Below, in pieces: positions 1 to 11,569 of a DNA stretch of 64,000 nucleotides (position 1 is its first letter; each line of letters begins with the position of its first letter). A program made the position numbers and the translations under genes. Below the pieces are notes generated by a model. That model saw only the letters and a program-made list of their open reading frames with translations, was not told where the DNA came from and did no database searches. The stretch is from Ephydatia muelleri (Eukaryota; Porifera; Demospongiae; Spongillida; Spongillidae), in assembly GCA_013339895.1 (NCBI GenBank), contig JABACO010000011.1, forward strand, positions 1 through 64,000, written 5' to 3'.

Positions 1-229
1 GCGAAGCAACTCTATGCACCCGGTTGCAAGCGGAACGCTACTATCAGCGTGTTGATTGAATGCTTTGCTGGACCGTGTATTGACCCAACCCGAGATGACC
101 AGGCCTCAAGTAGCAGAACATCCTTTTCTAGGAATGAGATGATGTTGGATTCTGCAGGTTAGTTGGATAGATATATACATGTACGTTCGGTTATACAAAA
201 TTGGGTTTACTAACTTTCTAAGGGATCTA

Positions 230-1750
230 TACGGGAGAAGAAGACGCCAGTGACCAAAACCTCCTTGTGGTCGAGCGTAAGACCTTCAAGAGTCTTTGTT
301 CGGGCCTTGTCCAGCAGTGTGGCTGTCTCTCCAACGGAACCCATCTTGGACTATAGCTTCTTTCATAAAGGTATGAGTACCGTAAGTAATTCTGTTCAAT
401 GCTCTGTATAAAACTCATTTAGAAGGGACATGTAGCTAGGGTCCAGTTTGTTTGCCCACACTGCAAGCAGTCACATGTCTGGGCTAGTTGCAGAGTGCTG
501 TCTGGTCATTACCTTTGTAATCAGAAGTTAGAGTACCAATGTAAATTTGATTTTTTTTGCAGACTGGTCCATGCTTCACCTGTGCTGGCATGTTGCCACG
601 CCAGTACATGAATTTCTCTTTATTTGCTGGTATGGGTGTGAAGCAGAAATACATCAGCTCAGGTGGGGGCTAAGAATATCGATTTATATTATTTTACATC
701 ATGTCATGTTCATTCAGTTTATCTGAACAAACTGTACCAGCAAGTGGTGGCAGATGTAGCAGAAGAGTCTATGAAAGCTGCTGTTGAATGTGTGAAGGAA
801 AGCCCTCACCATGCTACAAGTGGAGAGGTTAGAGTGCCACATTAAAAAAAAAGTTTATTTTTATATTTACTATATAGTGGGTTATAACTGATGCACGTCA
901 CGATTCTACGTCAAACGCATACCACTCAACGGTACCTTGTCTGGCTGGAAGGTATGCACAAAAGTTCTAAATGCCCATGTTTATCAGCGTATCGTCCATT
1001 TCAGTACACACAGGATTGTTGGTATTTCCACTCTTTCCAGACAGCAGCACAGAGTTCGTCTTACCTCAAGTTATTGCCCAAGGTTTGCTCTTGTGTCCCA
1101 ACTTTTTACATTTTCACGTTTTCTTTCTAACAAAGGGTTAAACATCACAGAGGTAGCCCATGGCTACCAGGCTACAATAAAGCAGTATGTACAACAACTC
1201 GGGATGGTCAATTCCTACGACACTTGGCATGGTAAGGTATCTATTGGTTTTCAGTGGTGAATTGATTGGAGTTATTGCAGGCACTAAGAATGTGGCGAAG
1301 CAGTTGCATCGTATCTGTGCCAGTACGGTCCGTACAAGGGATAGGACATGGTTCACTGAACTTTTTGATAAGGGTATGTACTTTCTGGACATATTGATTA
1401 TACATGGAATATCTGGCTATTCAGCAAGGTGCACCAAGGTGCACTTGTATTGGTGCATGAGGAACTGTTGTGGCAACCCTGACTGTCTACGTGCAATGAT
1501 TGTGAACATCAGCAAGCACTTTCAGGTTGTATTTACATAGTGGGTGTGTGTGCATGTGTGTATGTTCTGTGTATGTGTGTGAATGTGTGTGATTGTGTGA
1601 CTTTTATGTGCATTAGTGCATTCATATGTGATATGCGTCCCTGTCAACAGCCAGGTTACGTTCCACAAAGGAAGCCTCTCACTATGCAGGCCGCCATTAG
1701 TGATATGAGGCCTGCCACTATGAAGAACCCCTCATCTACAAAAAACGTTT
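230..1750 (+). pseudogene. Degenerate transposon-derived gene, DTWHG-type (uncharacterised family)
   Basis: Several short plus-strand exons read as one protein family of the kind found in many copies in invertebrate genomes and thought to be transposon-derived. Visible pieces in order: a Cys-containing piece near 550-660 (TGPCFTCAGMLPRQYMNF), VVADVAEESMKAAVECVKES at about 750-810, ITDARHDSTSNAYHSTVPC after 880 (resembling the DxRxDSxG motif of these proteins), ITEVAHGYQATIKQYVQ then NSYDTWHG ending at a GT donor near 1232, TKNVAKQLHRICAST and TWFTELFDK at 1281-1373, and HLYWCMRNCCGNPDCLRAM at 1440-1527. The exon junctions DTWHG|TKNVAK and DK|..HLYWCMRN match the conserved order. Some acceptors are implausible and the middle part (950-1130) cannot be read in one frame, so this copy is probably dead. 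Family membership is recognised by motif only; the function is inferred as transposase-like. Confidence 0.5.
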
Positions 1751-2748
1751 AGGTCAGCCACAAAGGCTGCCAGGCAGGCATCCAGTGGTACATTAACCAC
1801 AACCTTGTAAGCATTGAGTGTGTAGGAATGTGGTTGATCACTGGTACAATTGAACCACAGATGAGTAGGAATGTGGCTGATTCTGGCTTGTGTATGTCTA
1901 CATAAACGGCTTGTTTACTAATTGCATTGCTCTATATTACCTGTGTTACTTGTTTGACTAATTCGTTTTGCTGAATCGTGTGCCTGACAACATAACCTTA
2001 CCTTTATTCTAGGAACGGCGCTAGGTTCTGGAAGACCTCCTGCTAACAGCACGTGGAGATGTGGTTTTTGATTTCCAGTGAATGAGACCGCTGGAATCAG
2101 GGCTTTCAAAAGTTTTCTTTGTTTTGTTTTTTATTTTTGCACTGTATATTTACAATGTGTTACAACACAAGTATAAACAAGCCGTGCACCAGGCCCAACG
2201 CATACCTATCGAACCACTCATTTGGGTATATAAGAGATGCAAATTCCAAGGTATAGATAGGAACGATCGAAATCCAGTCATGCTAAATTTGGCACTAAGT
2301 TGCCCCAACCACAGTTTGTAGTTCTTTGTCATATGCGCACGTGAGAGTTGACCTTCGAGCCAAGCTCACCTTTGAAACTCACGTAAAGCCTCACAGAGCT
2401 TGTAACAGTGATCTCCAGTAAAAACTGAAACCACAATGCAAGTCGGTTTCGAGAACAAATAACACGCGCGCGATCGAATACTAAGAAAGTACTTGATCTG
2501 CCTGTCATAACAACGTAAAAAACGACGTAACCAGCAAGTGTGGGTGAGAACCCTATAAGAGCTTACAAAATACGCCATTCTGAGAATGTTGAGCTCACGT
2601 GATTTCCGGTTGGATCCATGCGCCTTTTATACGGGAGTTTGAGCACGGCCTGCGCCACTATTTACGTGGCGTCTCCTCCTTTAACCCTAGCGTTCCCGTC
2701 GTACAGAGTCACAATAATAACGAATGATTGGCGCATGAGAATTACATT

Positions 2749-3620
2749 ATACTGCAAAACAAAGTACTTTAAATACATAGTTAAGTTGTCCACATTCGTT
2801 TTTGATGAACTTGGCTGCATATTCTGCCTGATTTGGGCCCACAGACACCAAATATACGCCCATCCATTTCATTGGAACACTGAACACAGCAGAAGTTTGC
2901 ATTGGAGCTGGTTTTGGGCACACCTTGCAACGCACAGCAGTCCCATGTACTGCCCGGTGCTCTTTTGCAAGCTCTTCAGAATTCCTTCTCTTAGCTGGTG
3001 GTTTGCCTGCAAGACTATTTCGTTTTGAGGCTTTTGAACCACTATCTTTAGCATTCAGATACTGTGTGATGGACATAATCTGGTGTACAACTTCACATTC
3101 CACATCACTTTCCTCCTCTTCACCGCTGTCACTCCTCTTGCGCTTCCTGAGTTGAAGCTGGAATGGAGTAGGCTCTGGAGCACCACCTTTGCTGTTTGTC
3201 AGCAGCATTATGACCAGCCTTTCAATGAAGTTTCTGTGGGATGGAACTTGTACATGCCGATTGAAGTGACAGAATGTCTTGAACGTATCCACCTCAATCA
3301 TCCCCAAAATGGTACACATCAACCGAAACCACCATTTGCTGGTTCCAATAGCATTTTCCATTCCTAGACCATCTTGCCGTAAGTGGTTGTGCACATCAAT
3401 GGCACATGCTGCTTCAAATAAGACTTTATCATCTGTGTGCGAAGAACAGTGCGGGTAATGGTTTCGGATTCTCCAGTAGTTTCATTGAGGTGCCACCGCT
3501 TCCTTGCATGGTCATCAACAGACATGCTGTGATTCCACGTGCTGATGATGATCTTCTTTGGTGCTCCTTCTGAACCCGGTTCATTCCAGACATGGCCATA
3601 AATATACTTACTATATATAA
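2749..3620 (-). pseudogene. piggyBac-like (PGBD) transposase C-terminal remnant
   Basis: On the minus strand, 3394-2749 is open and begins VHNHLRQDGLGMENAIGTSK WWFRLMCTILGMIEVD (given in two pieces). This is the region after the third catalytic Asp in piggyBac-derived proteins: Asp-x-His-x2-x-Arg-Gln, then a Trp-rich segment and LGM..VD. A Lys/Arg/Ser-rich linker follows, then a short Cys-containing tail (CKVCPKP...), like the Cys-rich C-terminus of this family. Upstream at 3620-3430 a different frame reads VWNEPGSEGAPKKIIISTWN and then stops, so a frameshift separates it from the downstream part. The first two catalytic Asp blocks are missing. I read it as a 5'-truncated, frameshifted element. 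No terminal repeats or TTAA pair could be assigned. Confidence 0.55.
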
Positions 3621-3708
3621 AATTGCATATAAACTTGGTTGAGGAAAAATAATGCCTATACAGTACCAGGTAGTACCCTATATAATAGCATTATGATCTA
3701 TTCACATT

Positions 3709-4990
3709 TTGCCATTTTCAGCTTTATTGCAAGGTTGCAAGGACTGTAATTACAATGTCACCAATTGTAAAATAATACATAATATTTTTGATGTAAAAAA
3801 CTGGCTGTTACCAAACACAGAAGAACTACGGAATCACTCGTACCCCCACATATTCCAGTTCTCAAAAAATGGTCAGCACACAATGATGTTGTACAAAAGG
3901 TGGCTTCAAGCCAAAAGGCAAACAAGGTCTTAAACTGTTGAAGGTACAGTTCGATGCAATATTTTGTATGTTTCATATCATGCACGTAACAATGTAGCAT
4001 GACAATGTGTTTCATACAATTCTTCACAAGGCTCTCCAAAGATGGTTATACATGTACCTAATGCTGAGAAGGTTGACATTCCAGCAATGTCATCTGCAGT
4101 TCCAAAGTACCAGTGTCTTGATGATATGGACCGGGAGTGGTGGGTGGATTTTCTATCACAGCTGGATGCCTCATTCTACATGGATGCTGAACCGCATGCC
4201 TGGTTGCTTAATGAAGTTGAGCAGCTTGTTCATGCTATTCCACATACCGAAGCAACTAATTACAACACAACGTTACCACAAAACCTACTTAAACGTCACG
4301 CAGACCACCTGAATGATATTCCAGAGGTAAAAGCCCTTCTATGTGTAAAAAAAATGTCAACACATTACAGTGCTAAAATCTACTGTTAATTAATGTAAGC
4401 ACTTTGCTACACATGAAAATTCAGAAGTACCATATCAGTAGTATTAAACTTTATACATATGGTTCATTTTACACTGAACATCATAGTGCTTATGCTCAGT
4501 TTAGAATTCAACTGTTAATGTAAAAACTTTGCTACACCTGAAAATTCAGAAGTATCATATCAGTTGCTGTATTAAACTTTATACGTATGGTTCATATTAC
4601 ATGGAACATCATAGGGCTTATGCTCAGTTTACTATCAGTTGTAATGCACTTAATTATACGTATGGTTCATATTATATGCAACATCATAGTGCTTATGCAC
4701 TCATAACTTAAATTTCAGAGATACCAAACGATCAATCAATGTTGCATAAAATCATAACACACTACTGATAGTTGCTACATTAACCATAGGCATATAAATA
4801 ATCCTTATGCACCGTATGCTTTATTATAATGTTATGTCCATAGGGATGTTGCAGTCCAAAGAGAAGACGTCAAGTGATTGATGGTGAACCAGCAGACAAG
4901 AACCTGCATGATTCAGAACAGATTGTGGAAGAGGAAAAACGTATTGCCCCTGGATGCTATGTTGCAATGAGGCTTCAGAATTACTGTAAC
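3709..4990 (+). CDS. Unrecognised multi-exon protein fragment
   Basis: I do not recognise this gene. Three plus-strand pieces look coding. The first, about 3715-3930, reads ALLQGCKDCNYNVTNCKIIH and later WLLPNTEELRNHSYPHIFQF, ending in a Lys/Arg-rich stretch and a stop. The second, 4042-4326, reads MVIHVPNAEKVDIPAMSSAV, then MDREWWVDFLSQLDASFYMD and AWLLNEVEQLVHAIPHTEA; it ends at a plausible donor (CCAGAG|GTAAAAG). The third, after an acceptor near 4843 (CCATAG|GGATG), reads GCCSPKRRRQVIDGEPADKN and IVEEEKRIAPGCYVAMRLQN and then stops near 4999. Residue usage is protein-like with no transmembrane segment. Because it sits between transposon remnants it may itself be element-encoded. The linkage of the three pieces is an inference. 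Confidence 0.3.
4384..4710. repeat. Tandem repeat, about 120-bp unit, 2.5 copies
   Basis: The phrase GCTACAC.TGAAAATTCAGAAGTA.CATATCAGT followed by TTAAACTTTATAC.TATGGTTCAT and CATCATAG.GCTTATGCTCAGTTTA occurs at about 4410-4500 and 4530-4625. The last third recurs at 4660-4700. Copies differ by a few substitutions. It lies between two possible exons of the unrecognised gene and could be intronic. Confidence 0.75.
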
Positions 4991-4999
4991 CTTATTTAA

Positions 5000-5880
5000 A
5001 TTTATTATATTTATATAAGTTCTCATGTTTACCTGTGATATCCTCAGGCATTACCTCAGGCTATATTTAAACAAATTAGCTTTCTCGTGCAACTCAACAT
5101 TGAAATATGTGGAATAGTGTGTATTTAAACAACTTGCCAAATTTATCTAGTTTTAAAGAAATGGTGCATAGAAACAAAAAATTGGTTGCAACCTGCAAAA
5201 AATATACCACTGCAGTGATAACTGCAAAAATGGTGGTGAATTTTGCACAATGATTGCAATCCGCATGCTTTTATCAGAAATGGACATTCCAGCATTTTAT
5301 TGGAAGTTGTTTAAAGATATTGACCACTATAATGGTGTAGCCGTGTAGCCAGCCTTAGTGGTCTCCTTTCCATTACAGTCAGTTCTGGATGGTCCCTATT
5401 CAAGCTACTATACTCTGAATGCATTTATTCACCATCTGTATTGCGGCCACCTCCATAAAATGGCCAAACATTTCTGGTCTTTAGGTGTCTGCAAGAGGCA
5501 GGTTATGCTGTACAATTAATTAAGTTTTCAATACTGAACCTAAAGTGGCTGGATTATAATTAGCCATATCAAATGTGGAACTGTTGTTTGAGTGTTTACC
5601 AGTTGGTGATGGGATGGTGGGCAGGGTTAATGAACGTTATGGCATTAGCCAAGATGTGCATGTGGACCAGTTGATGATGGGGTGGAGTTTAATCAGAATG
5701 CAGTTTAAGGGATGCTGCATGGAGGTGAAAGCAGGTGATATTCGCCATGAGAAGGTCATGGTATAGACTGCAGAGATGGAGAAGATGATGGCAATGGAGG
5801 CCAAGCAAGAGGGGGAGATGAAGGACATGAATGCCAAGAAGAGGAGGATGTGGAGGCCAAGGAAGAGGTAATGAAAAAAT
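5000..5880. other. No assignable gene
   Basis: Short open frames occur on both strands, for example a Met/Lys/Glu-rich frame near 5770-5870. None has splice structure or motifs I can support. The stretch is AT-rich and probably non-coding or old repeat. Confidence 0.4.
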
Positions 5881-6021
5881 GACATTTGTTGTGGGTGAAA
5901 TATAGGACTATACATTTATCTTTGAACAAAATTCAATGAAACAAGCAAATAAAAAGTAGGGAAACTAGGGTCAGTGTTAAGGAAAATGAATAACCCTTTA
6001 TTTAACCCACAACAAATGTCG
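5881..6021. repeat. Short inverted-repeat pair, possible MITE
   Basis: GACATTTGTTGTGGGT at about 5881-5896 is matched by its reverse complement ACCCACAACAAATGTC at about 6006-6021, with roughly 110 bp between. The outer flanks also partly match (AGAAAACGACATTTG against GAAAAAATGACATTTG). This is the size and shape of a small foldback or MITE. No target-site duplication was found. Confidence 0.55.
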
Positions 6022-6382
6022 TTTTCTAGAATGTCATATCATTTTTCCTTATCATTTGACCCTTGTTTCCACACATTTACACATTCAAATCCTACGTATA
6101 AGCCAAAATCAAGGAAGAGTCTTACGAAAGGATTTTGATGATGTTCACTCCTAACCAACAAAGGGCAATTAGAAGAGCAATTGACGGGCAAAACATCGGT
6201 GTGGTTAACTGTTTTCCTCTTGCTAGTTGCCACTTGGGACCTGGCTCCAGCTCAATTTAGAGAAGGTTTGGCTTTTTTGCTATGTGCGATTAGTTTGGGG
6301 ACCCTCGCATGATGTAGGGTCTGGAACCACGCGTATACCAAACTGGTTCTGATTAGTTTTTGTTGATATTGTATGTTTATAT

Positions 6383-6763
6383 GATTCATCATCATCCGCA
6401 AAACCACGCGCTCTCACGTGAATCGAATCAACACCCAATCACACTGATCTGGGGACCAGTATACGTGTAGAAGACAAGTCAAGAAAGCTGTCAGCATGAG
6501 CGCTAGCATCTCTGAACCCGGGACGATCGGCGCCTCTATAGCTTCTCCACCTTCAGTCACGGTAGGATGCTGAAGACATGTTAAATTGTTTTTGTTTTTT
6601 TACGTGTGCTTGATCGTCCATACGTCGAATATAGATCGCCCCGGGTTCAGAGATGCTAGCGCTGATGCTGACAGCTTTTTTTACTTGTCTTCTACACGTA
6701 TACTGGTCCCCAGATTGGTGTTGATTCGATTCACGTGAGAGCACGCGGTTTTGAGGATGATGA
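6383..6763. mobile_element. Foldback element with arms of about 130 bp
   Basis: The left arm (about 6383-6531) contains TCATCATCCGCAAAACCACG, CGCTCTCACGTGAATCGAAT, CCCAATC, GGGGACCAGTATACGTGTAG and CTAGCATCTCTGAACCCGGG. The right arm (about 6638-6763) carries the same blocks as reverse complement in reverse order (CCCCGGGTTCAGAGATGCTA, CTACACGTATACTGGTCCCC, ATTCGATTCACGTGAGAGCA, CGCGGTTTTGAGGATGATGA). A spacer of about 105 bp separates them. It has no coding capacity, so it is probably a non-autonomous DNA transposon. Its right end abuts the next element. Confidence 0.8.
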
Positions 6764-6774
6764 AATAATTGTAC

Positions 6775-6866
6775 CAGAGATAATATATATATATCTGCAC
6801 GCACGGCCAAGCGCGTATTCTATGGGGCACGTGATGCGTTTCCAATCCCTCTATATATTATCTCTG
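6775..6866. mobile_element. 92-bp MITE with 7-bp target duplication inside the HECT-like gene
   Basis: The element starts CAGAGATAATATATA and ends TATATTATCTCTG, so the ends are inverted repeats of 10-13 bp. Direct copies of ATTGTAC flank it at 6768-6774 and 6867-6873. CAGAG-type ends with a duplication of 7 to 8 bp resemble hAT-type MITEs, which is a family inference. The insertion falls directly after the last readable codons of the HECT-like gene on the minus strand and brings in-frame stops. Confidence 0.75.
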
Positions 6867-8770
6867 ATTGTACACTGCTTCGGCAAGAACAGGATAGCCA
6901 TAACACCCCTGCACATGATTGACATTGCGATATATACACCTAGATGATAAAACTGTTGCATCTGCAAACAAATTATTATTCTTCTGGGTTTTTCATTCAC
7001 CTGGATAGCTAGTACATTGTTAGTGAAAAATTTCTTTTTCGAACCCTGCAGCAATGCATCAGATGCCGCACTGGTAAACAGGGTGAAAAACTCCCGTCGA
7101 AGTCCACCGAAGTCGAGACCAGACTCTCCCACGAAGGACACCTTTCTCACATGTGCATTAATATACAGAACAACCTGCACATACACAAACATACCTTTAA
7201 CAGTCTAGTTGAATCAAATCGAGTTCTCTTTGCTTCCTCCAAAGCATCCATAAAAATAAATTTTCTCCTTACGGTGATTCTTAACGGTTCCGTAGACAAG
7301 TTAGTTTTCAATTTCTTCTATGCTTGGGCTATTAAATATATAGGCAATACGATCATGAATAAAAACATTGTTACCAAGTATATGAACTGACAAGTCCTAT
7401 TTAAAAAAAAAAAACTTAACTCAATATAATAAAACATATTGCACTTCATTACCTTGTTTTCAGACAAAGCATCCCTAAAATGATACACATCAGAAGAATT
7501 ATGTGTTTGAATATTAATTTGAATACTAATTAGGTACTGTACATTGCTATCAGTACCTTGTTTACACTTTCATCTTCACTAGAAATCAACAGTATCAATA
7601 GTTGGAAATTAATTTGAAAATGTAAAAACTATACACCATTACCTTGTCTAAAGATAAACCTGTACATCCTTGCCCAGTTACATCAGTACAATTCTAGAGC
7701 ATAAATCACATTCAAATAATAATAATATTGTTCATACCATCTTACCTCCTCATCACTGCCTTTATCATCTGATAAATACACACCTGCATTTAAGCTATAT
7801 TAGAAATGAAAAAAAAGCATATTGCATTTAATTAACATGCAATCATGCAAACCTTTCGCATTGAACAATATGCATGCTGAGGGCATCAATAGGATAACTG
7901 CATCCACAGGTGTGACAAACCTCCATCTATAATCATAAAGTAAAATACATCTAAAAACTGTACAGTCAATTATACATTATTTGGAGCATCGTGCACACTA
8001 GACAAATCTAAATCCTGCTGAATTGGCACAATGTACTTTCGTTTTGAGCCACAACGCTGCTTCAATATTTCTGGCGAACAACATGACATTGTTGACAAAG
8101 GTTCAAGATCACCTTTTGCGTTTATGGATTGACAAAGCTGGTACCCCCCACAGTCGTTCAGCTTTGGAAAATATGACACTAGAAGTTCTTTAAATTCTTC
8201 TCCTGACATCTTTAATGAATTGAATTCTACCAAATTTTCGCCCAGCCCAGCATAGTGCAACTCATCTTTGGTCTCTTCTCGGATGGCAGTGCTCGATACT
8301 CCATCCTTTTTGAAAGACACACAAAACGGTGTTTCCAAACAATCTTCGTCAAAGGAGTGGAGCGTGTTTTTTTTAAAAGAGAGTGAGCCGTGTGAGTAGA
8401 CCATCGCCTTTTGTAGCCTGCAAAGTATAGACACTATAGTATACCATGACTTGATTCTCCGGTTGGCCATCCAAAACTGTTAAGACTACATGAGCTCCAT
8501 CGCCTGCACATCCTCGCTCGGGAGGAGATTGAGGGCCTGGTTGCGATGTGGTTCTCTGACTACATGTAGCTGACGCATTTCTGCCGGTTGAAAAGCAAGC
8601 AACTGGAGAAGATGGAGGGCCTGTGTTTGGACGATGAACAGGAGGGATGGGCCTCGCTGACAAAGTGCTGCTGGTTGAAAGGCGAGTAGCTGGAGGGTCT
8701 GCGTTTGGACGATGAACAGGAGGGCCTGCGGTTGGACGACGAACGCGGGAGGAGCTGATACAGTGCTACG
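6867..8770 (-). pseudogene. G2E3-like protein: P-rich N-terminus, C2HC finger, truncated HECT domain
   Basis: Minus-strand exons in order. First, a Pro-rich N-terminal part (about 8770-8460) with repeats of the type PPVHRPN. Second, 8370-7977, with KMSGEEFKELLVSYFPKLND, CGGYQLC and KYIVPIQQDLDLSS; this block is typical of transposon-amplified G2E3-like proteins of fish and cnidarians. Third, 7926-7853, a 74-nt exon CHTCGCSYPIDALSMHIVQC, which is a C-x2-C-x12-H-x4-C finger resembling ubiquitin-binding UBZ fingers. Fourth, tiny acidic exons at about 7770-7460. Fifth, 7177-7003, RKVSFVGESGLDFGGLRREF, the conserved start of a HECT ubiquitin-ligase domain. Sixth, a piece ending at 6874 with QFYHLGVYIAMSIM. 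The rest of HECT, including the catalytic Cys lobe, is absent; a MITE interrupts the gene there. Known HECT enzymes transfer ubiquitin, but this copy cannot. It lies just downstream of the transposase on the same strand and could be element cargo. Confidence 0.55.
7460..7770 (-). repeat. Array of micro-exon-like units in the HECT-like gene
   Basis: On the minus strand four short blocks are each bounded by an AG acceptor and a GT donor, spaced about 90-100 bp: ATGATAAAGGCAGTGATGAG near 7768, a block ending TAGACAAG|GTAATG near 7645, TGAAGATGAAAGTGTAAACA near 7573 and GGATGCTTTGTCTGAAAACA near 7486. The donors are similar (ACAAG|GTAnTG), suggesting tandem duplication of an intron plus a 22-23 nt exon. 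The encoded peptides would be acidic and Ser-rich, a plausible linker before HECT. Splicing is inferred only. Confidence 0.35.
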
Positions 8771-10355
8771 GGTCGAAAGGGCAGCATTTTCAGTAGTGAA
8801 TGAAAGTAATACTTTCTCGCCTTTCTAAAGGCCACTGTGCAAACAAATTGTTATACGATATAGGTCTAATTATAGCGTATTCTACACAGCCAATAACCAA
8901 TAATTGGATCAGTATTGAGTATTGGATGTCACCCTTGGTATACAATAGTGAATACATAGTTGGTTCAACCTTTTGGATTAATATGACCCAAACATGTGAG
9001 CACAATACTGATACAATATCAAAAAAGTATTGATCCAGTCATTGAAGCAGTCTTGTATCGAGCATGCTATTGTAAAAGTATTGGGTCAAGATTGTTAACA
9101 CACTTGCTCCAAAGATGATTTATACAAAAAAAACCATTTTAGGCATTCAAACAAAAATTATTATAACAATACAGATTGCTTAAAAAATCATGCACAAAAA
9201 CAATTCTGTTCACTCCAACTGTTTCTCTTTCTATTGGCACTGCTGTCACTGTATCGTCAAAGTGGCATCCTCCACTGGAGCACTCGTGTACGAAGGACAC
9301 TATTCATAAAACCTTGAATCCTTCAACTGCCTCAATGGTCCGAGAAAGTGCAAACAAAGGACAGTCTGTTTCGTTCAGTGCAGGTTGACCAGTCACGCCG
9401 AACAAGGGCTCAAACATTTGAACAACACAAATTGTTGTTGCTCCAACAGATGACTTGCAAACAGAGAGTAGAACACCAAACATACGCTGGATAACATAAC
9501 TATGTATCACGGCACTTTGTAAATGAACTGCCAATGCATACGTACCTCCCAAGGGACATCCAATTCAACATAATCTCCAGTGTGCACTAGCTGAAATGAC
9601 TGTGCCACAATACCTCGATACTCGGTGACCTTGTCATCAAGTTGCACATGGTGACAAGAAAACACAAATGGAGGTTCCTGCTGTGTCAAACCAGAGAGGA
9701 TGCATTTGTTTAGTCCAGGTACAGTAACACTAAGTGCTCCAAGACTGAGATGCCCATTGTGCTTTGAAGCCTAAAAAAGTGATCATTCACTACTGCACAT
9801 AACATCACTTATTATCTTACCAGACGAGGTGTTCCAGGTTTATAGATTCCTTTATGAGAAGAAAGGTCTTTTAATAGATGTCTGGTACAAAAACCCTTGT
9901 ATTGAGTTGGTTGAACATAATGCTTGCAAACCTGAACCACAAGGCCTGCAATTTCAAATACTTGTATACTGATAAAAACATGGCCGTGTAAGATTTTTTT
10001 ACCTTTCTCCATCATATCTTCCCCCGTCCATGATGTGCCTGACATGCTCCAAGACTGCAAAGTGGTTAGCAATGTCATGGCTTGGTGCTTCACGATTGCT
10101 GAAAACGTTTTGTGCTCTCACATCTGAGTTAAATGACTCGCATCTGGACAATAAAGTTCATACTGCACTCATGCATGTACTTATCTAAGTTACATATTCA
10201 CTAACCTTTCAGCACTGAATGCTGATGTTGGACCATACTGTTCTATGCAATCAACAAGGTGTAGTATGAGGTGGATTTTAGGCCTATTTAGGAGTTGTGG
10301 AAGGTGTACTTTAACACTGTTGATGAAACTCTGGCAAACAGATTGCCACTGTTGC

Positions 10356-10486
10356 CTACAAATAGAAACAAATTACCTCATCGCTTAATCTTTGAATTCC
10401 AGATTCAGTCCACTTAATAATTGATGAAGGTGAATGGCAGCGCCAATAATTGGAGTAACAAGGATTTCTTGAGATCCATACAGAAC
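10356..10486 (-). repeat. Second copy of a transposase exon (131 bp)
   Basis: This block is nearly identical in sequence and equal in length to 11570-11700, with only a few substitutions. Read on the minus strand it encodes NPCYSNYWRCHSPSSIIKWT and ends at a GT donor (GATGAG|GTAATTTG). It lies downstream of the core exon, so it is an out-of-order duplicate. Confidence 0.85.
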
Positions 10487-11569
10487 TTTGCATTAATAAT
10501 TGCAAACACCTAGAAAAAGTATAAAATAGTGTTAAAAATATTTACAAAGAGTAGACAACTGACCTTTGAATAATTCCTTTCTTGCCTGCATCCAAATAGG
10601 GGCTTAAAATAAATATTGCCATTTGCGACCATGCTTTATAGTCACGACCAACAAAGGATTGGTAGTGATAGCACACATTACCATACATGCGGGTGGTAAA
10701 GCCTGACATACTGAATGCCCGTATTCGGGCAAGTATCTCTGTTTTTGCGTGTCAGTGAAGAGAGGCATAAAAATCTTTTGACGCTCCAAGCCAAAAAAAC
10801 ATGAAGAGCCTCTAATGGGGTGCTTCTAAACATGATAAAGAAAATTAGCAGTAAAATGCAAGACACTTTATACATGAAGCATACCAACCGATAAATATCA
10901 GCTTTAATATGTAGCATGGGGTTATAACGCTCCTTGATTCCATACTTCTTACGGGTCTCATACGTTTTGCCAACTGATGTCTGAGACGATATCTCAGCCA
11001 TTTGTAATAAGGACCGTTCTCTTGTGCGAGGTACTCCAATGGCATCAGGACTGTCAACTTTATCAGCCTAAATACATGCATGCACAAAATCTTATTAATT
11101 AACAGTGCTAAATGAACCAAGTCTTACCATACAAAACTTTCTAGTAGTGCTAGCCAGTTGATTACAGAGTTCTTGTGCTCTTGGGTTATCACAGATCACA
11201 CAAAGCAATGGAGCAACAACCAAAGCTTGACAGTTGTTGAATGCATCATACACTTCAATCCCCTCAGATTCCAACAGTAACAGTTCCTCAACTATAGGTA
11301 CACACTGGTCAAGAGGAGACACCTTATTGGAGGTTGTGACAAAGTGTATGTTACTTGGCTTTGCATTTGCATGTCGGCCAAGACCAGCAAGGAGAAGGTA
11401 CCATGAGTCAAACTTATTCCATTTTTTGCTCCGGTTTCCTGATGTGTCATCTGTGAAGAGAATCAATGGTACCATTACGACTATCTTCCCACTGGCTTTT
11501 TCCTTCCATTGGTTTGATGCCAAGTACTGCATTGTTTCCTGAAATGCAGATTAAACAAAAGTTTTAAAA

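Noticed and set aside
9300-9325. TGA in the transposase as selenocysteine
   Set aside because: No SECIS reason and the family has an ordinary residue there; a nonsense mutation is simpler.
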